Part shown: in pieces, positions 1 through 9,442 of the stretch | Numbering within the stretch: the first letter of the stretch is position 1 | Layout of the letters: each line of letters starts with the position of its first letter | NCBI GenBank assembly: GCA_963777165.1 | Contig: CAVZPO010000023.1 | Span: 62,001-126,000 of the forward strand | Origin: DYJB01 sp963777165 | Lineage (GTDB): Bacteria; Chloroflexota; Anaerolineae; Anaerolineales; E44-bin32 | Length of the DNA stretch: 64,000 nucleotides | Reading direction: 5' to 3' | Made by a program: the position numbers and the translations under genes | The notes under the pieces: model-generated | The model's input: only the letters and a program-made list of their open reading frames with translations | Told to the model about the DNA's origin: nothing | Databases searched by the model: none

Positions 1-1525
1 TTCTGGCCAATGATCTCGGCCTGGGCGACCCGAACTTCTACGGTGACCGTGACGCCGCCGTCGTTCCCGGGCTGCCCGCTCGGCGGGCACGGCGACTGTC
101 AGTCGGCAGCCCCGGGCCCGCGAGCGCGATCCACGTGGACTACACGGCGCCCGTCCTGGAGTGCGGTGGGACGGTCACCTTCGACTACACGGTGACCGAC
201 TGTCACGGGGACCCGACACGGCGACCGTCACGGTGACGGTACTGCAGGTCAATGATCCGCCGATCGCACGGGTGGCCAACCCTGACAGTGGGGCGACGCT
301 CGAGGACCCGCTCGTCCCGCTGACCCTCAACGTGGCGCTGAATGACACCGACGAAGAGACGGCCGTGGTGCCGGCTTCTGTTGCCATTGTCTCCTGCCCC
401 GCCGGCGCAACTTGCGTCGCCAACGGCGACGGGACGGTGGACTTTCTCGCCTCCGGCCGACTACCCCAAGCTCGTCGACATCCCACCCTACATCCTGACC
501 TTCACCTACACGATCCAGGACACCCTCCTGGCCACCTCGGCGCCTGGGACCGTGAGTGTGACGGTCACTCCGGTGAACGATCCACCTGTGGCTGACGACG
601 ACGGCGACACGACCAACCAGGGGATTCCCGTCACGATCAATGTCGTGGCGGGCGACAGCGATATCGATGGCTCGGTCGTGGCATCCACGGCACAAATCGT
701 CAGCGGGCCAACGAACGGCAGCGTCGCCAACAACGGGGACGGGACCTTCACCTACACGCCCAATGTCGGCCCCTTCCTGACAGACAGCTTCACTTACCAG
801 GTGCTGGGACGACGTCGGTCGATCCTATCGAACGTCGCCACGGTGACGATCACCATCCGACAGCCGGAGCTCGACATCGTCAAGGACGCGCTGCCGGACT
901 GGCCGCGCCGGGGGAGGATGTCCAGTTCTTCATCTACGTCATCAACAACGGGCCGGGCATTGCCTTCTCTGCCTCAGTCTCGGACACCCTGGGAAGCTGC
1001 TTCCACTGGGTCGGATCGCCGAGGGTCGGCGCCATGGGCGACTTAGCGATGGCGGAGCCTTCGTGCTTACGCCGAAGGCCCAGGTGGAAGTCGGCGCCGG
1101 CTCCTGGGCTGCGACAACACCAATCAGGCAGAGGTGTCGGCGACTGAACGCGAGCACGGCGAGCGACACCGTCGCGGTGACAATTCTGCCGCCGCCGCCC
1201 GTTGATGAGTTTGTCCATGATGATGAGTTCAGGCGGAGAGCCTTTGGCCACTTCCGCCGTGCCAACCACAGCGGAGGAGTCGCCAACACCAACCGAATCC
1301 CCCACTGCGACGCCCACGCCGACGCCTACTGTGGCGCCGCCCACGGCAGAGCCACCCACGGCAACACCTGAGACCCCACCGCCGACAGCGCAGTCGTCGG
1401 CAACGCCTGAGACGCCACTGCCCACAGTGGAGCCGACGGCAACTGACCTGCCGTCGCCTACGCCGGAGGCGTTGCCGCCCACACTGGAGACACCCGATAT
1501 CGGAGTTGACGACGCCGACACCTGA
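1..1525 (+). pseudogene. Ig-like/DUF11 repeat surface protein, frame-disrupted and 5'-incomplete
   Basis: Remnant of a secreted or cell-wall adhesin-like protein. Pieces in different forward frames read as Ig/cadherin-like repeats: VNDPPIARVANPDSG near 250, VNDPPVADDDGDT near 573, then NGDGTFTYTPNVG near 730. A DUF11-type piece follows (LDIVKDALPD in one frame, then PGEDVQFFIYVINNGPG in another, 870-960). After that comes a Thr/Pro-rich stretch (1260-1525) typical of a wall-spanning linker. At least four frame changes are needed to join these pieces, and the N-terminus lies outside the window. No single frame could make the protein as written. Whether this is decay or poor consensus sequence cannot be decided here. 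A Pro/Glu-rich frame continues to about 1690. Confidence 0.6.
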
Positions 1526-2111
1526 ACCTGCAGAACCTACGCTGGAAGTTGCTGCGCCAACGCTGGAAGTCGCAACGCCGGCGCTGGAGTCCGTTACGCA
1601 GGAGCCGGCACTCGAGCCATCTCCTGAACCGGTTACATCGTCGGTGGCATGGCTCTCTTGGGGTCGATCTTCCCGCGCACCCTTGTGGCGAAGCACTTCG
1701 GGCGTATATGCTGCCCCGGACGGCTACTGGCTTATGCAACTTCGTGTTCTCCTTTATCGGCCCGCCTGGGGCTTTCCAGGCGCCTCCAACGCCCTTTTCA
1801 ATGCGATAGTGGATAGAGGGGGATTTCATGGTCCCCACGCCATCCGCCCTTTGGGCGTGCGGGGCTTCGCACCGCAATCCATGCCAGGCCCCTGCACTTG
1901 CGGTGTCGGCTTGGGACGGCGGCGGTAGGGATGCTGTGATCCTGGGGGATGACAAAAGGCAATTGCCGCCTTCGAGGCTGGAACCACGCATGAAGGATCT
2001 ACGTGATAGACGGGAGCGAGCCATAGTCTGCTCTCGGGGCCCATCTCCGGCGTTTGTTGGTCTTCAAAGTCCGCGTGCCTGCCCCGCGGAGCCGGAGAGG
2101 AAGCCGCTACG
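1526..2111. other. Region with no recognisable gene
   Basis: About 580 bases between the broken surface protein and the response regulator. The first 150 bases continue the low-complexity Pro/Thr/Glu coding bias of the broken gene in another frame. The rest has short open frames with no recognisable domain and no convincing ribosome site. The stretch just before 2112 carries the purine-rich ribosome site of the next gene (GGAGAGGAAG near 2093-2103). Confidence 0.5.
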
Positions 2112-3065
2112 ATGAACCCGCCACGCGTCCTCATCGCCGATGACGACCCGGCCCTTCTGGGGCTGATGGTTCGGCGCCTGATCCGCATGGGCCTGCCGCC
2201 GGATGCCGCCGGCGACGGCGTCCAGGCCGCGGCGCTCATTCAGGCGAACGCCTATGACCTGATCATCAGCGACATCAACATGCCCGGCAAGACCGGATTG
2301 GAGCTGCTCCAGGAAGCCAAGGCGCGCGATCCGAATGTCCAGGTCGTGATCGTCACCGGCGGGGCGACGATGGAATCGGCCGTCCAGGCTCTCAACCAGG
2401 GCGCATTCGGCTACCTCACCAAGCCGTTCGACCATATGAGCGTGCTCGAGAACGCCGCCTCGCGCGCCCTCGAGTTCCGCCGATTGACCCTCGACAACCT
2501 GCGCATGGCCGAGGTGCAGAAGAAGCGCGGCGACCTGCTGCAGGACGAGGTCGCCGACCGACTCAAGCAGGTCAACCGCCAGGACCGCGAGATGCGCCAG
2601 ATCCTGGCCACGCTGCCCGAGGGCATCCTGATCGTCGGCGGCCGCCGTGCGGTCGTCCCGTACAACCCCGCGGCACAGCGGTTCCAGGCGTTGGACGCGC
2701 AGACCCCCGACCACCCGCTGGCGGCTTTCCTGGATGTGGCGCGCGGTTTCGAGCGGCCGGACCCCCGCCTGGTGTCGCTCGGCGGACGGACGCTGCGGCT
2801 CACGGCCGTCGATCTCTCGAAAGACCGCGACCGGCCCGGGCGCATCGTCATTGTGCGCGACCTGACCGAGGAAGGGCGGGACTTCAGCCAGGATCTGGAC
2901 CGGCCGGTGGTCGGCCTGGCGCAGGGGCTGGCCCATTTGCTGGGTCGGCGTCCGCCGGAAGAAGAGCGCGAGATCCTGTTGGCCATGGCGCGCCAGGTAC
3001 AGGCGCTGGAGGGGCTGCGCTCGTCGTTTGCGGGCCCTGCGGCGGGCGTGGACCACGCCGCCTGA
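2112..3065 (+). CDS. Response regulator with PAS-like output region
   Basis: A 317-residue signalling protein. Residues 5-117 form a receiver domain with acidic pocket D10-D12, phospho-acceptor D54 (SDINMPG), T82 and K104 (LTKPF). A helical linker (about 118-160) leads to a PAS-like segment (about 165-265: ATLPEGILIVGG, then RIVIVRDLTEE), resembling the PAS region of sensor kinases. No kinase core or DNA-binding domain is visible, so it probably works through protein partners. It stands alone, convergent with secF, and ends before a strong hairpin. The ATG has a purine-rich ribosome site. The partner kinase is unknown. The receiver assignment is secure; the PAS assignment is moderate. Confidence 0.85.
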   Translation: MNPPRVLIADDDPALLGLMVRRLIRMGLPPDAAGDGVQAAALIQANAYDLIISDINMPGKTGLELLQEAKARDPNVQVVIVTGGATMESAVQALNQGAFGYLTKPFDHMSVLENAASRALEFRRLTLDNLRMAEVQKKRGDLLQDEVADRLKQVNRQDREMRQILATLPEGILIVGGRRAVVPYNPAAQRFQALDAQTPDHPLAAFLDVARGFERPDPRLVSLGGRTLRLTAVDLSKDRDRPGRIVIVRDLTEEGRDFSQDLDRPVVGLAQGLAHLLGRRPPEEEREILLAMARQVQALEGLRSSFAGPAAGVDHAA

Positions 3066-3096
3066 ACCCGTTCGTCCGATTGCAGGTGGAAACGAA

Positions 3097-3124
3097 AACC
3101 GGGCGCCCTTCAGGGCGCCCGGTT
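3097..3124. terminator. Bidirectional hairpin terminator between response regulator and secF
   Basis: A perfect 12-bp stem (3097-3108 with 3113-3124) and a TTCA loop lie between two convergent genes. The stem begins AACC and ends GGTT, giving short A/T tracts on each strand. Confidence 0.8.
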
Positions 3125-3140
3125 GAATGACGGAGGGGCT

Positions 3141-4071
3141 CTAGCCGCCGGCGGCCGGTGCGGCACGCCGGCCGCGGAACCAGGTGCGCCACTCCTGGTT
3201 CTCCCAGACGACCAGGATCGGCGCGGCGTTGAAGATCGACGAGTAGGTGCCGCTGAAGACGCCGATCAGCAGGACGGTGACGAAGTGGTGCGTCGTCACG
3301 CCCCCGAAGAGCAGCAGCGCCAGGAGCGTGAACATCACCGTCAACTGGGTGTTGATCGACCGGTCGAGCGTCTGGACGATCGAGTGATTGACCAGCACGT
3401 CGTAGCTCAGCCGGCGGTGCAGGCGGCGGTTCTCGCGGATCCGGTCGAAGACGACGATCGTGTCGTGCACCGAGAAGCCGATGACCGTCAGCAGCGCCGT
3501 CAGGAACAGCGAGTTGACCTCCCAGCCCAGGAAGTGCCCCAGGATCGCCTCGAGGCCGAGGACCACCAGCACATCGTGCAGCATGGCCACGATGGCGGCC
3601 ACGCCGTAACGGACGGCGTGATCGACCTTGCGGAAGGCGTAGGAGATGTAGAGCAGGATGCCGAGCGCCGCCACGCCCACGGCCAGGCCGGCGCGCTGGG
3701 CGACCTCGGCCCCGATCGCCGGGCCGACGGATTCGAATCGCTGGACGTCCACCGGTGCCGCCGGATTGTGCCGTCAGGGCGGCCACGATCTCGCCCTTGG
3801 TGGCGTCGTCCATCGTCTTGCTGCGGATCAACAACCCGTCCGTGCCGACGCTCTGCACGAGCGGGTCGGCCACGCCGGCGTCGGTGTACAGGCCGACGAC
3901 CTCGGCCGTCGAGGGCAGCGCGCCGGAGGGGAAGCGCAGCTCGAGCAGGCTGCCGCCGGAGAAGTCGATCCCCACGGGCAGGCCCCAGACAATCAGGGCG
4001 AGCATGCCGGGCAGGATGACGAGCAGCGACAGGCCGAAGAACCAGTAGCGCTTGCTAACGATGTTGATCAT
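3141..4071 (-). CDS. secF: Protein translocase subunit SecF (one frameshift)
   Basis: SecF works with SecD at the membrane, using the proton-motive force to help complete Sec-dependent protein export. The N-terminal part (from ATG at 4071) has the first membrane helix and the GIDFSGGSLLELRF signature. The C-terminal part has VQRFESVGPAIG, FSVHDTIVVFDRIREN and further helices, ending at 3141. The two parts are in different frames and meet near 3750-3765, where one base appears gained or two lost. Together they give about 310 residues, the normal SecF length. The ATG has a GGAG site overlapping the secD stop, so secDF is one transcript. No slippery heptamer is seen at the junction, so a sequence error is more likely than programmed frameshifting. 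Confidence 0.9.
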
Positions 4072-4080
4072 TCGCTGCTC

Positions 4081-5475
4081 CTAGGCGCCGAACAGGCGTG
4101 GGCTCTCGGCCGCCCGGACGCGGTCCAGGACGACGTGCAGGAAGGTGCGCGTGACGGTGATCGCCGTGAACAGGCTGACCATCACGCCCAGGGCCAGCGT
4201 CAGGCTGAAGCCCTTGACGATGCTGGCGCCGAAGGTGCTCCCGAACCAGAACAGGATGGCGCAGGTGATCAGCGTCGACAGGTTCGAGTCCCGGATCGAC
4301 GGCCAGGCACGCGAGAACCCGGTATCGATCGCCTGGTAGACCGTCCGGCCGGCGCGCAGCTCTTCCTTCATGCGCTCGAAGATCAGGACGTTGGCGTCCA
4401 CCGCCACGCCGATCGACAGGACGAACCCCGCCACGCCCGGCAGCGTCAGCGTCACGGGGATCAGCTTGAACAGCGCCAGCGTCGTCATGGCGTACATCAA
4501 CAGCGCCAGGTCGGCGAGCACGCCGGGCAGGCGGTAGTACACGGCCATGAAGATCATCACCACCGCCAGGCCGATCACGCCGGCAACGGCGCTCTTGCGC
4601 AGCGAGTCCTCGCCCAGCGTCGGGCCGACGGTGCTGCTCTCGACGACCTTGAGCGGGATCGGCAGCGAGCCGTAGCGCAGTTGGACCGCCAGGCGGTTGG
4701 CGCCTTCGCGGTCGAAGCTGCCGGTGATCACGCCGCTGCCCTCGGTGATCGACGTGGAGATGCGGGGCGACGAGATCAGCACCTTGTCCAGCACGATGCC
4801 CAGGATCTGGCCGACGTGCGTCGAGGTGAAATCGCCGAACGTCTGTTTGCCCTCGTCGGTGAGCACGAAGGCGACCTCGTATTGACCGGTCGTCTGGCTG
4901 ACGGTCGCCGCGGCGCTCTTCAGCCCGGTGCCCGTCATCACGGTGTGGAAGACCAGCGGCGCCTCGACGGCCGGTGTCGCCGGGGTTGCTTCAGACGTCG
5001 GGGTGGGGGAGGGTGCAGCCGGAGCGGCCTGCCCGAAGTCCGTCTCGAGGGCCGTGCCGACCAGCGCAAACGATTGTTCGGCGCTGATCGTGCTCATGTC
5101 GACGAACTCGAGCAGCCCGGTTTCCTTGATCGTCGCCACGGCCTGCTCGGGATCGGCGACCCCGGGCAGCTCGACGACGATGCGCCGCGAGCCGGCCACC
5201 TGCACCAGCGGCTCGACGACGCCCAGGGCGTTGACGCGGTTCTCGATAATGTCCCGCGCGGTCTGCATTTGCTCGGAAGTGATCACGGACTCGGCCGGCA
5301 GATCGGCTTCGAGCAGCACCTGCAGGCCTCCCTGCAGGTCCAGCCCGCGCACGAGCTCGATCTTGCGGTCGATCCCGCCGATGCGGATGCCGGGGTTGTC
5401 CGGCCAGACGACCCAGGCGGCCAACGCCGCCAGCACAAGGATCGGGATCAGCCAGCGCCAGTAGTTCCGTCTCAT
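4081..5475 (-). CDS. secD: Protein translocase subunit SecD
   Basis: A 464-residue partner of SecF, acting on the outer face of the membrane in late steps of Sec export. It has an N-terminal helix (about 8-25), the GLDLQGGLQVLLEAD signature (about 44-58), a P1-type exoplasmic domain with a Pro/Thr/Ala-rich low-complexity segment (about 150-172), and a C-terminal group of helices carrying GVAVDANVLIFERMKEE and DSNLSTLITC. The ATG at 5475 has a GGAGG site about 10 bases upstream. secF follows 9 bases after the stop. Length and motifs are complete. Confidence 0.97.
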   Translation of the reverse strand: MRRNYWRWLIPILVLAALAAWVVWPDNPGIRIGGIDRKIELVRGLDLQGGLQVLLEADLPAESVITSEQMQTARDIIENRVNALGVVEPLVQVAGSRRIVVELPGVADPEQAVATIKETGLLEFVDMSTISAEQSFALVGTALETDFGQAAPAAPSPTPTSEATPATPAVEAPLVFHTVMTGTGLKSAAATVSQTTGQYEVAFVLTDEGKQTFGDFTSTHVGQILGIVLDKVLISSPRISTSITEGSGVITGSFDREGANRLAVQLRYGSLPIPLKVVESSTVGPTLGEDSLRKSAVAGVIGLAVVMIFMAVYYRLPGVLADLALLMYAMTTLALFKLIPVTLTLPGVAGFVLSIGVAVDANVLIFERMKEELRAGRTVYQAIDTGFSRAWPSIRDSNLSTLITCAILFWFGSTFGASIVKGFSLTLALGVMVSLFTAITVTRTFLHVVLDRVRAAESPRLFGA

Positions 5476-5555
5476 GCCCTAGGTGCCTCCGTATCAAGCA
5501 CAAGGCCAGCCACGACCGGGCTGCGTGCCCCGGAGGGCTGGCCATCAGCGGCTGA

Positions 5556-5942
5556 TTATACCCCTTCGGGCGGCCGTGGCTCAAGCCCCAGGCCGTCCAG
5601 GACCGCCTGCAAGACCTGCTCCGGGGTCAACCGGTCGGTCCCGACGTGCAGGTCGGCGTGCCGCGATGCGTGCTCCAGGCGGCGAAGCTGTTCTTCGTAC
5701 TCCCAGATCTCCCAATTCAGCCGTCGTCGCCGGGTGCAGGTTTCGAACGAGGCGTCGAGGAAGACCAGCACGTCCGGGCGGGTCAGCTTCTGCCACATCG
5801 CCGGGACGAAGGAGTGCTCCTGGGCGATTGCACGGCCCCGCAGGCCGTACTGTGCCAGCCGGGTGGCGAGAGTGGTCTTCCCGGAGCCGCAGGGGCCGGT
5901 GATGCCGATCAGGGGGCTTCTGGCGCCGATGTCTGTGGACAT
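5556..5942 (-). CDS. Small P-loop NTPase, kinase-like
   Basis: A 128-residue protein with Walker A GPCGSGKTT at residues 16-24 and a VLVFLDASFETCTRRR segment (about 58-73) resembling the LID/arginine region of small nucleoside or shikimate kinase-like folds. It is predicted to phosphorylate a small molecule or bind a nucleotide; the substrate cannot be inferred. It lies 20 bases downstream of the PP2C-like gene on the same strand and probably shares its transcript. It is shorter than most kinases of this fold (usually 160-200 residues) but shows no sign of truncation. Confidence 0.7.
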   Translation of the reverse strand: MSTDIGARSPLIGITGPCGSGKTTLATRLAQYGLRGRAIAQEHSFVPAMWQKLTRPDVLVFLDASFETCTRRRRLNWEIWEYEEQLRRLEHASRHADLHVGTDRLTPEQVLQAVLDGLGLEPRPPEGV

Positions 5943-5962
5943 GCAGGCGGGCCCACGTGGGC

Positions 5963-6664
5963 CTAGAGGGGCATTCGAACGCTCAGGCGACGGGAATCAT
6001 CCCCCACGCGTTGTAAAATGGCGGTGACCAGGATGCTGATGTCATCCGCCGGGCGTCCCTGGTCGAGGCCCACGGCGTGAGCCAGCAACCGGTCTGCCCA
6101 GGCGTCCGGGTCGACGGGCCCCTCGGAGAGCATCGCCTCAAGGAAACCGGGGACGTCCATCGGCGTCCCGAGGCGTTCCCCGGCGTGAGTCAGGCCGTCG
6201 GTGAAGAGCACCGCCGCCAGGCCCGGCGCCAGGGGCACCTCGGTGATCGACGGACGAATCCCGCGCCGCGTTCCCACCGGCTCGGAAGCGTCGGCCAGGG
6301 ACCGCAGGCTGCCGTCGTGAATCAGGATCACCGGCACGGGGTTATTGCGCGTGATCACCAGTGTCTGTGATTGCAGATCGATGGACAGGATGTTGAGCGT
6401 CGAGAGGACCTTGCCCGAGCGGTAGGTGCACAGGTAGTCGGAGGCGGCGCGAGCGGCCGGTCCGTCACGCACGCCGTCGGCCAGCAGGCTGATGGCTTTG
6501 CGCGTGACGGCAATCGAGACGGCCTTGGCGGGCTTGCCCGACGTCTGCCCGTCGGCCAGGACGAACGACAGGCCGCCGGACGGCCGCTCGACCATCTCGA
6601 TCGAGTCGCCACTCTCGGAGGTGGCATACTTCCCGACCTTGGCGACGGCCACCCGCGCTTCCAT
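5963..6664 (-). CDS. PP2C/SpoIIE-type serine phosphatase domain protein
   Basis: A 233-residue soluble protein with features of the PPM/SpoIIE phosphatase fold: SFVLADGQTSGKPA near residue 30, VLFTDGLTHAGE and PADDISILVTAI near the C-terminus. These contain the Asp residues that normally bind the metals. SpoIIE-like enzymes usually dephosphorylate anti-sigma antagonists or similar regulators; the target here is unknown. I start it at the ATG at 6664, because upstream in-frame sequence does not resemble the family. A -10-like TAGAAT lies only 7 bases before that ATG, with no ribosome site, which suggests a leaderless message. The small P-loop gene follows. Confidence 0.8.
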   Translation of the reverse strand: MEARVAVAKVGKYATSESGDSIEMVERPSGGLSFVLADGQTSGKPAKAVSIAVTRKAISLLADGVRDGPAARAASDYLCTYRSGKVLSTLNILSIDLQSQTLVITRNNPVPVILIHDGSLRSLADASEPVGTRRGIRPSITEVPLAPGLAAVLFTDGLTHAGERLGTPMDVPGFLEAMLSEGPVDPDAWADRLLAHAVGLDQGRPADDISILVTAILQRVGDDSRRLSVRMPL

Positions 6665-6671
6665 GCGTGGG

Positions 6672-6700
6672 ATTCTACATCCGGGTGCATCTTTCTGTAA
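6672..6700 (-). promoter_or_regulatory. Putative promoter of the PP2C-like gene (leaderless)
   Basis: On the minus strand, TTACAG, a 17-base spacer and TAGAAT, preceded by TG. The -10 ends 7 bases before the ATG at 6664, so transcription would begin at or beside the start codon. Confidence 0.5.
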
Positions 6701-6792
6701 GCCAACGGCAAGGTATGTCACAGGGTGGGATACACTAGAGTAATGCTGTCGGGGCGCACCCGAAGGCCGGGCGCTCCCTGGAGGAGGCACTC

Positions 6793-8103
6793 TTGCCGTC
6801 GAGTCCCAGCCAGGCCGTTGACTTGGCGAGCGCCATGGACGCCGCCATCGAGGCGGCCCGCGCGCAAGCCACCGCCAGGCCACTCTCGATCGTCACCGAG
6901 TATCCAGCTCATCTCCCGGCGGTCCAGGGGGAAGGCGGCTCCGTGGCCGACGCCATCGGCGCCATGATCCGGACGGTGTCTGCCTTCACCGATCGCGGAG
7001 AAGTTCGCGTTCGCGCCGAGCTCCTGACTTCGGGGGAAGTGCCGGCGACGTTCGCCGAGGTGGCCGGGCATCCGGAGGGCGTGGTCAAGGGCGGGCCGTG
7101 GGCGGTCGTCTCCGTGCAGTCTGCCCAGGGACGGATTCCTGCCGACACGCTGCAGGCACTCTATGCCGGCAAGTCGCTGCGTGCCGGCGGCGCAGAGCCG
7201 GTTTCCCTGGCCCCGGTGCAATCGGCGGTGCAGGCCTGGGGCGGCCAGACATGGATCGAATCACAGCCTGCCGGCGGCGCACGCATTTCGCTGGCGCTCC
7301 CCCTGCGCGCCGGAAGCGGCCGGGCCGACTGGTCCTCGCTGCGCCAGTGGGTCGAGGCGCACCTGCCCGACGACGGCGCACCGTCCAAGAGCATCGTGCT
7401 GCTGGTCGAGGATCCGGCACGCCGCGGACCGCTGGTGGATGAACTGACCGCTGCCGGCTACCGCGTCATCCCCGCCGCCAGCGGGGCGGAGATCCACCCT
7501 CTGGCCACCGAGCAGATCCCGGACCTGATCCTGCTCGACCTGCAGGCGCGCGATCCCGGCGCCTTCGAGATTGCCACGGTCCTCAAACAGGACTCGCGCA
7601 CCCGCGTCGTGCCGCTGCTCTTCCTGAGCTCGGTCGACGATCCGACGCACGGCGTGAGCTGGGGGGCTGTGGACTTCGTCGTCCGCTCGGCCGGGACGGG
7701 CGCGCTGCTGTCCACCATCCAGGCCGTGCTCACCGCCGGTCTGCACCCGTCCTCTCGCGTCCTGGTGGCCGAACCGAATGACGCCACCCGAGACCTGATC
7801 ATCTCGTTGATCCAGTCGCAAGGCTACCGGGTGACGGAAGCGCGCAGTGCGGAGGAAGCGCTGGTGCTTGCCGAGCGGGTGTCGCCGGCACTCATCCTGG
7901 TGAACGCTCTGCTGGCCGGCGAGCGCGACTACTGGCTGCTGCGCAACCTGCGCCAGCTGCTGTCTCAGACCGAGATCATCGTCCTGGCGGATGCGCTCAC
8001 CGATGCCGAGGGGCGTGCCGCCGTTCGCCGCGGGGCGACGGGCTTCAGCCAGACGGGCAAGCTCTCGGATGTCCTGGCCGAGGTCAAGAAGCGGGGCTCC
8101 TGA
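6793..8103 (+). CDS. Degenerate HATPase plus two receiver domains
   Basis: A 436-residue cytoplasmic signalling protein. Residues about 30-175 resemble a histidine-kinase ATPase domain: a worn N-box-like helix (VADAIGAMIRTVSAFTD) and a G-box-like end (GGQTWIESQPAGGARISLALPL). No phospho-accepting His domain precedes it. Two receiver domains follow. The first (about 200-310) keeps the Asp (DLILLDLQ). In the second (about 325-435) the equivalent position reads ALILVNALL, so the acceptor Asp appears to be Asn. The start is TTG at 6793, chosen for the strong AGGAGG site 7 bases upstream. It is divergent from the PP2C-like gene. Its role is probably regulatory through protein contact; it may not be an active kinase. 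Confidence 0.75.
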   Translation: MPSSPSQAVDLASAMDAAIEAARAQATARPLSIVTEYPAHLPAVQGEGGSVADAIGAMIRTVSAFTDRGEVRVRAELLTSGEVPATFAEVAGHPEGVVKGGPWAVVSVQSAQGRIPADTLQALYAGKSLRAGGAEPVSLAPVQSAVQAWGGQTWIESQPAGGARISLALPLRAGSGRADWSSLRQWVEAHLPDDGAPSKSIVLLVEDPARRGPLVDELTAAGYRVIPAASGAEIHPLATEQIPDLILLDLQARDPGAFEIATVLKQDSRTRVVPLLFLSSVDDPTHGVSWGAVDFVVRSAGTGALLSTIQAVLTAGLHPSSRVLVAEPNDATRDLIISLIQSQGYRVTEARSAEEALVLAERVSPALILVNALLAGERDYWLLRNLRQLLSQTEIIVLADALTDAEGRAAVRRGATGFSQTGKLSDVLAEVKKRGS

Positions 8104-8155
8104 CCTCCGGCGCGCCGGGTCTCTTTCCCTTCCCGATCAGCTAGAGGGGTGTCGG

Positions 8156-9187
8156 TCAGCGGACGACGACGGTCGTCCCGCTGCCTTTCTGCACGATTCG
8201 ATCCGGCTGGATCTCCGGGAGCGTCCAGCGATACAGCCAGCGGGCTTCTTCGGTGCGCATGTTGACGCATCCGTGACTCTTGGGCGTCCCGAAGTCGTTG
8301 TGCCAGTAGGTGCCGTGGAAACCGACGCCGGTCTCGTGGAAGAAGGATACCCACGGCACGCCGGGCAACTCGTAAGCTTCCAGGTTCGCCGTGACATGCC
8401 CGTCGCCCATGTGCCGCAGCGGGGTCTTGATGCTCACCCGGAAGCTGCCGGTGGGGGTGGCCGTGGGGATGCCGTTCCGGCGCGGCGTCGAATTGGGGAT
8501 GCCGCTGGAGATCAACGTGCGCAGCACGAGACGGTCGTCCTCGTAGGCTCGCAGTTCCTGCCGGGCGAGGGAGACCTCGATGCGCTTTCTGCCCGCCGGC
8601 ACCTCTGGGGAGAGCGGCGTCAATTCTTCATTCGTCACCCGGCGAAGGTGCTCGGCGCGAACGTGATAGGCGATGAGCAGCACGTCGTCGCGCAGCCGGC
8701 ACCACTTGCGCCCGTCTGCGCCCTCGACAACCTGCTCGACCCAGGCGGTGGACTGATAGTACAGCCGGTAGAGCGGGTCGGAGGCGGGGTCTGGTTCACG
8801 GTAGCTGCGCGTGAACGGCACGCAGACCTCGAACAGCGCGCCGTCGGCAGGGATGGACGCCGCCGGTTCGACCGGTTCCCAACGGACGAGCTGAAGATGA
8901 CCGGAATGCGCGTACCCGTCCGGGACGCTGTACCAGGTCGGGTTGTGCGCAGGACCGTCGTCGGAAATCTCGCGAGCCAGGATCGGGATCAGTTCATCTC
9001 GCGTCAGCTGCGCGACCCGTTTCGACCGGAAGGAGGGCTCGGAGTACAGGCCGATCCACGTGACGGTTACGCGCCCGAGCTCTGCCGGATCCATGCCGGG
9101 AGGCAGCGGGCGCATGGCGATGCCCGCGCTGGCCAGCGCAGCCAGTTTCAGGAAATCCCTTCGTCCGATGGAGGTTGAAACCTGCAT
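8156..9187 (-). CDS. L,D-transpeptidase (YkuD), Tat signal
   Basis: Peptidoglycan-modifying enzyme of about 343 residues, acting outside the membrane, which forms 3-3 cross-links or attaches proteins to peptide stems. The N-terminus has a twin-arginine signal (GRRDFLKLAALASAG). A variable SH3-like middle region precedes the C-terminal YkuD domain, which starts near RKRIEVSLARQELRAYEDD. The active-site motif is intact: HGTYWHNDFGTPKSHGCVNMR, with catalytic Cys and both His residues. I prefer ATG 9187; ATG 9205 is also possible and neither has a well-placed ribosome site. The gene stands alone between divergent and convergent neighbours. Confidence 0.92.
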   Translation of the reverse strand: MQVSTSIGRRDFLKLAALASAGIAMRPLPPGMDPAELGRVTVTWIGLYSEPSFRSKRVAQLTRDELIPILAREISDDGPAHNPTWYSVPDGYAHSGHLQLVRWEPVEPAASIPADGALFEVCVPFTRSYREPDPASDPLYRLYYQSTAWVEQVVEGADGRKWCRLRDDVLLIAYHVRAEHLRRVTNEELTPLSPEVPAGRKRIEVSLARQELRAYEDDRLVLRTLISSGIPNSTPRRNGIPTATPTGSFRVSIKTPLRHMGDGHVTANLEAYELPGVPWVSFFHETGVGFHGTYWHNDFGTPKSHGCVNMRTEEARWLYRWTLPEIQPDRIVQKGSGTTVVVR

Positions 9188-9442
9188 TCGATGTGCGGGA
9201 CGCATCCTCGATGAACTGATTCTAACTGGTGCCGAGGGCGGCCTCAAGAGGGACCTTGCGCCTGATTGGCGAAGCTGTGAGGGGGCGCACAATCCGTGCC
9301 GTGCTCATGCCGGGCTCCGGGTCGCGGGTTCAGGCAGCGCCCCCGAGGCGCAGGGTAGTAGAATCGAAGGAATGAGGCCGGCGGCAGGGTCGGCCATCGG
9401 TTTCGATGGCCCGCAGTTCACGCTCGGCGAGGAGAGGCAGAC

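Noticed and set aside
1828..2115. 95-residue open frame before the response regulator
   Set aside because: No domain and no ribosome site, and it overlaps the start of the real gene in another frame.
3745..3770. Programmed frameshift in secF
   Set aside because: No slippery heptamer or following structure is evident, and secF is not known to use one.
3658..6027. 789-residue open frame opposite secF/secD
   Set aside because: Same shadow effect. It spans two unrelated genes on the other strand and has no ribosome site or recognisable fold.
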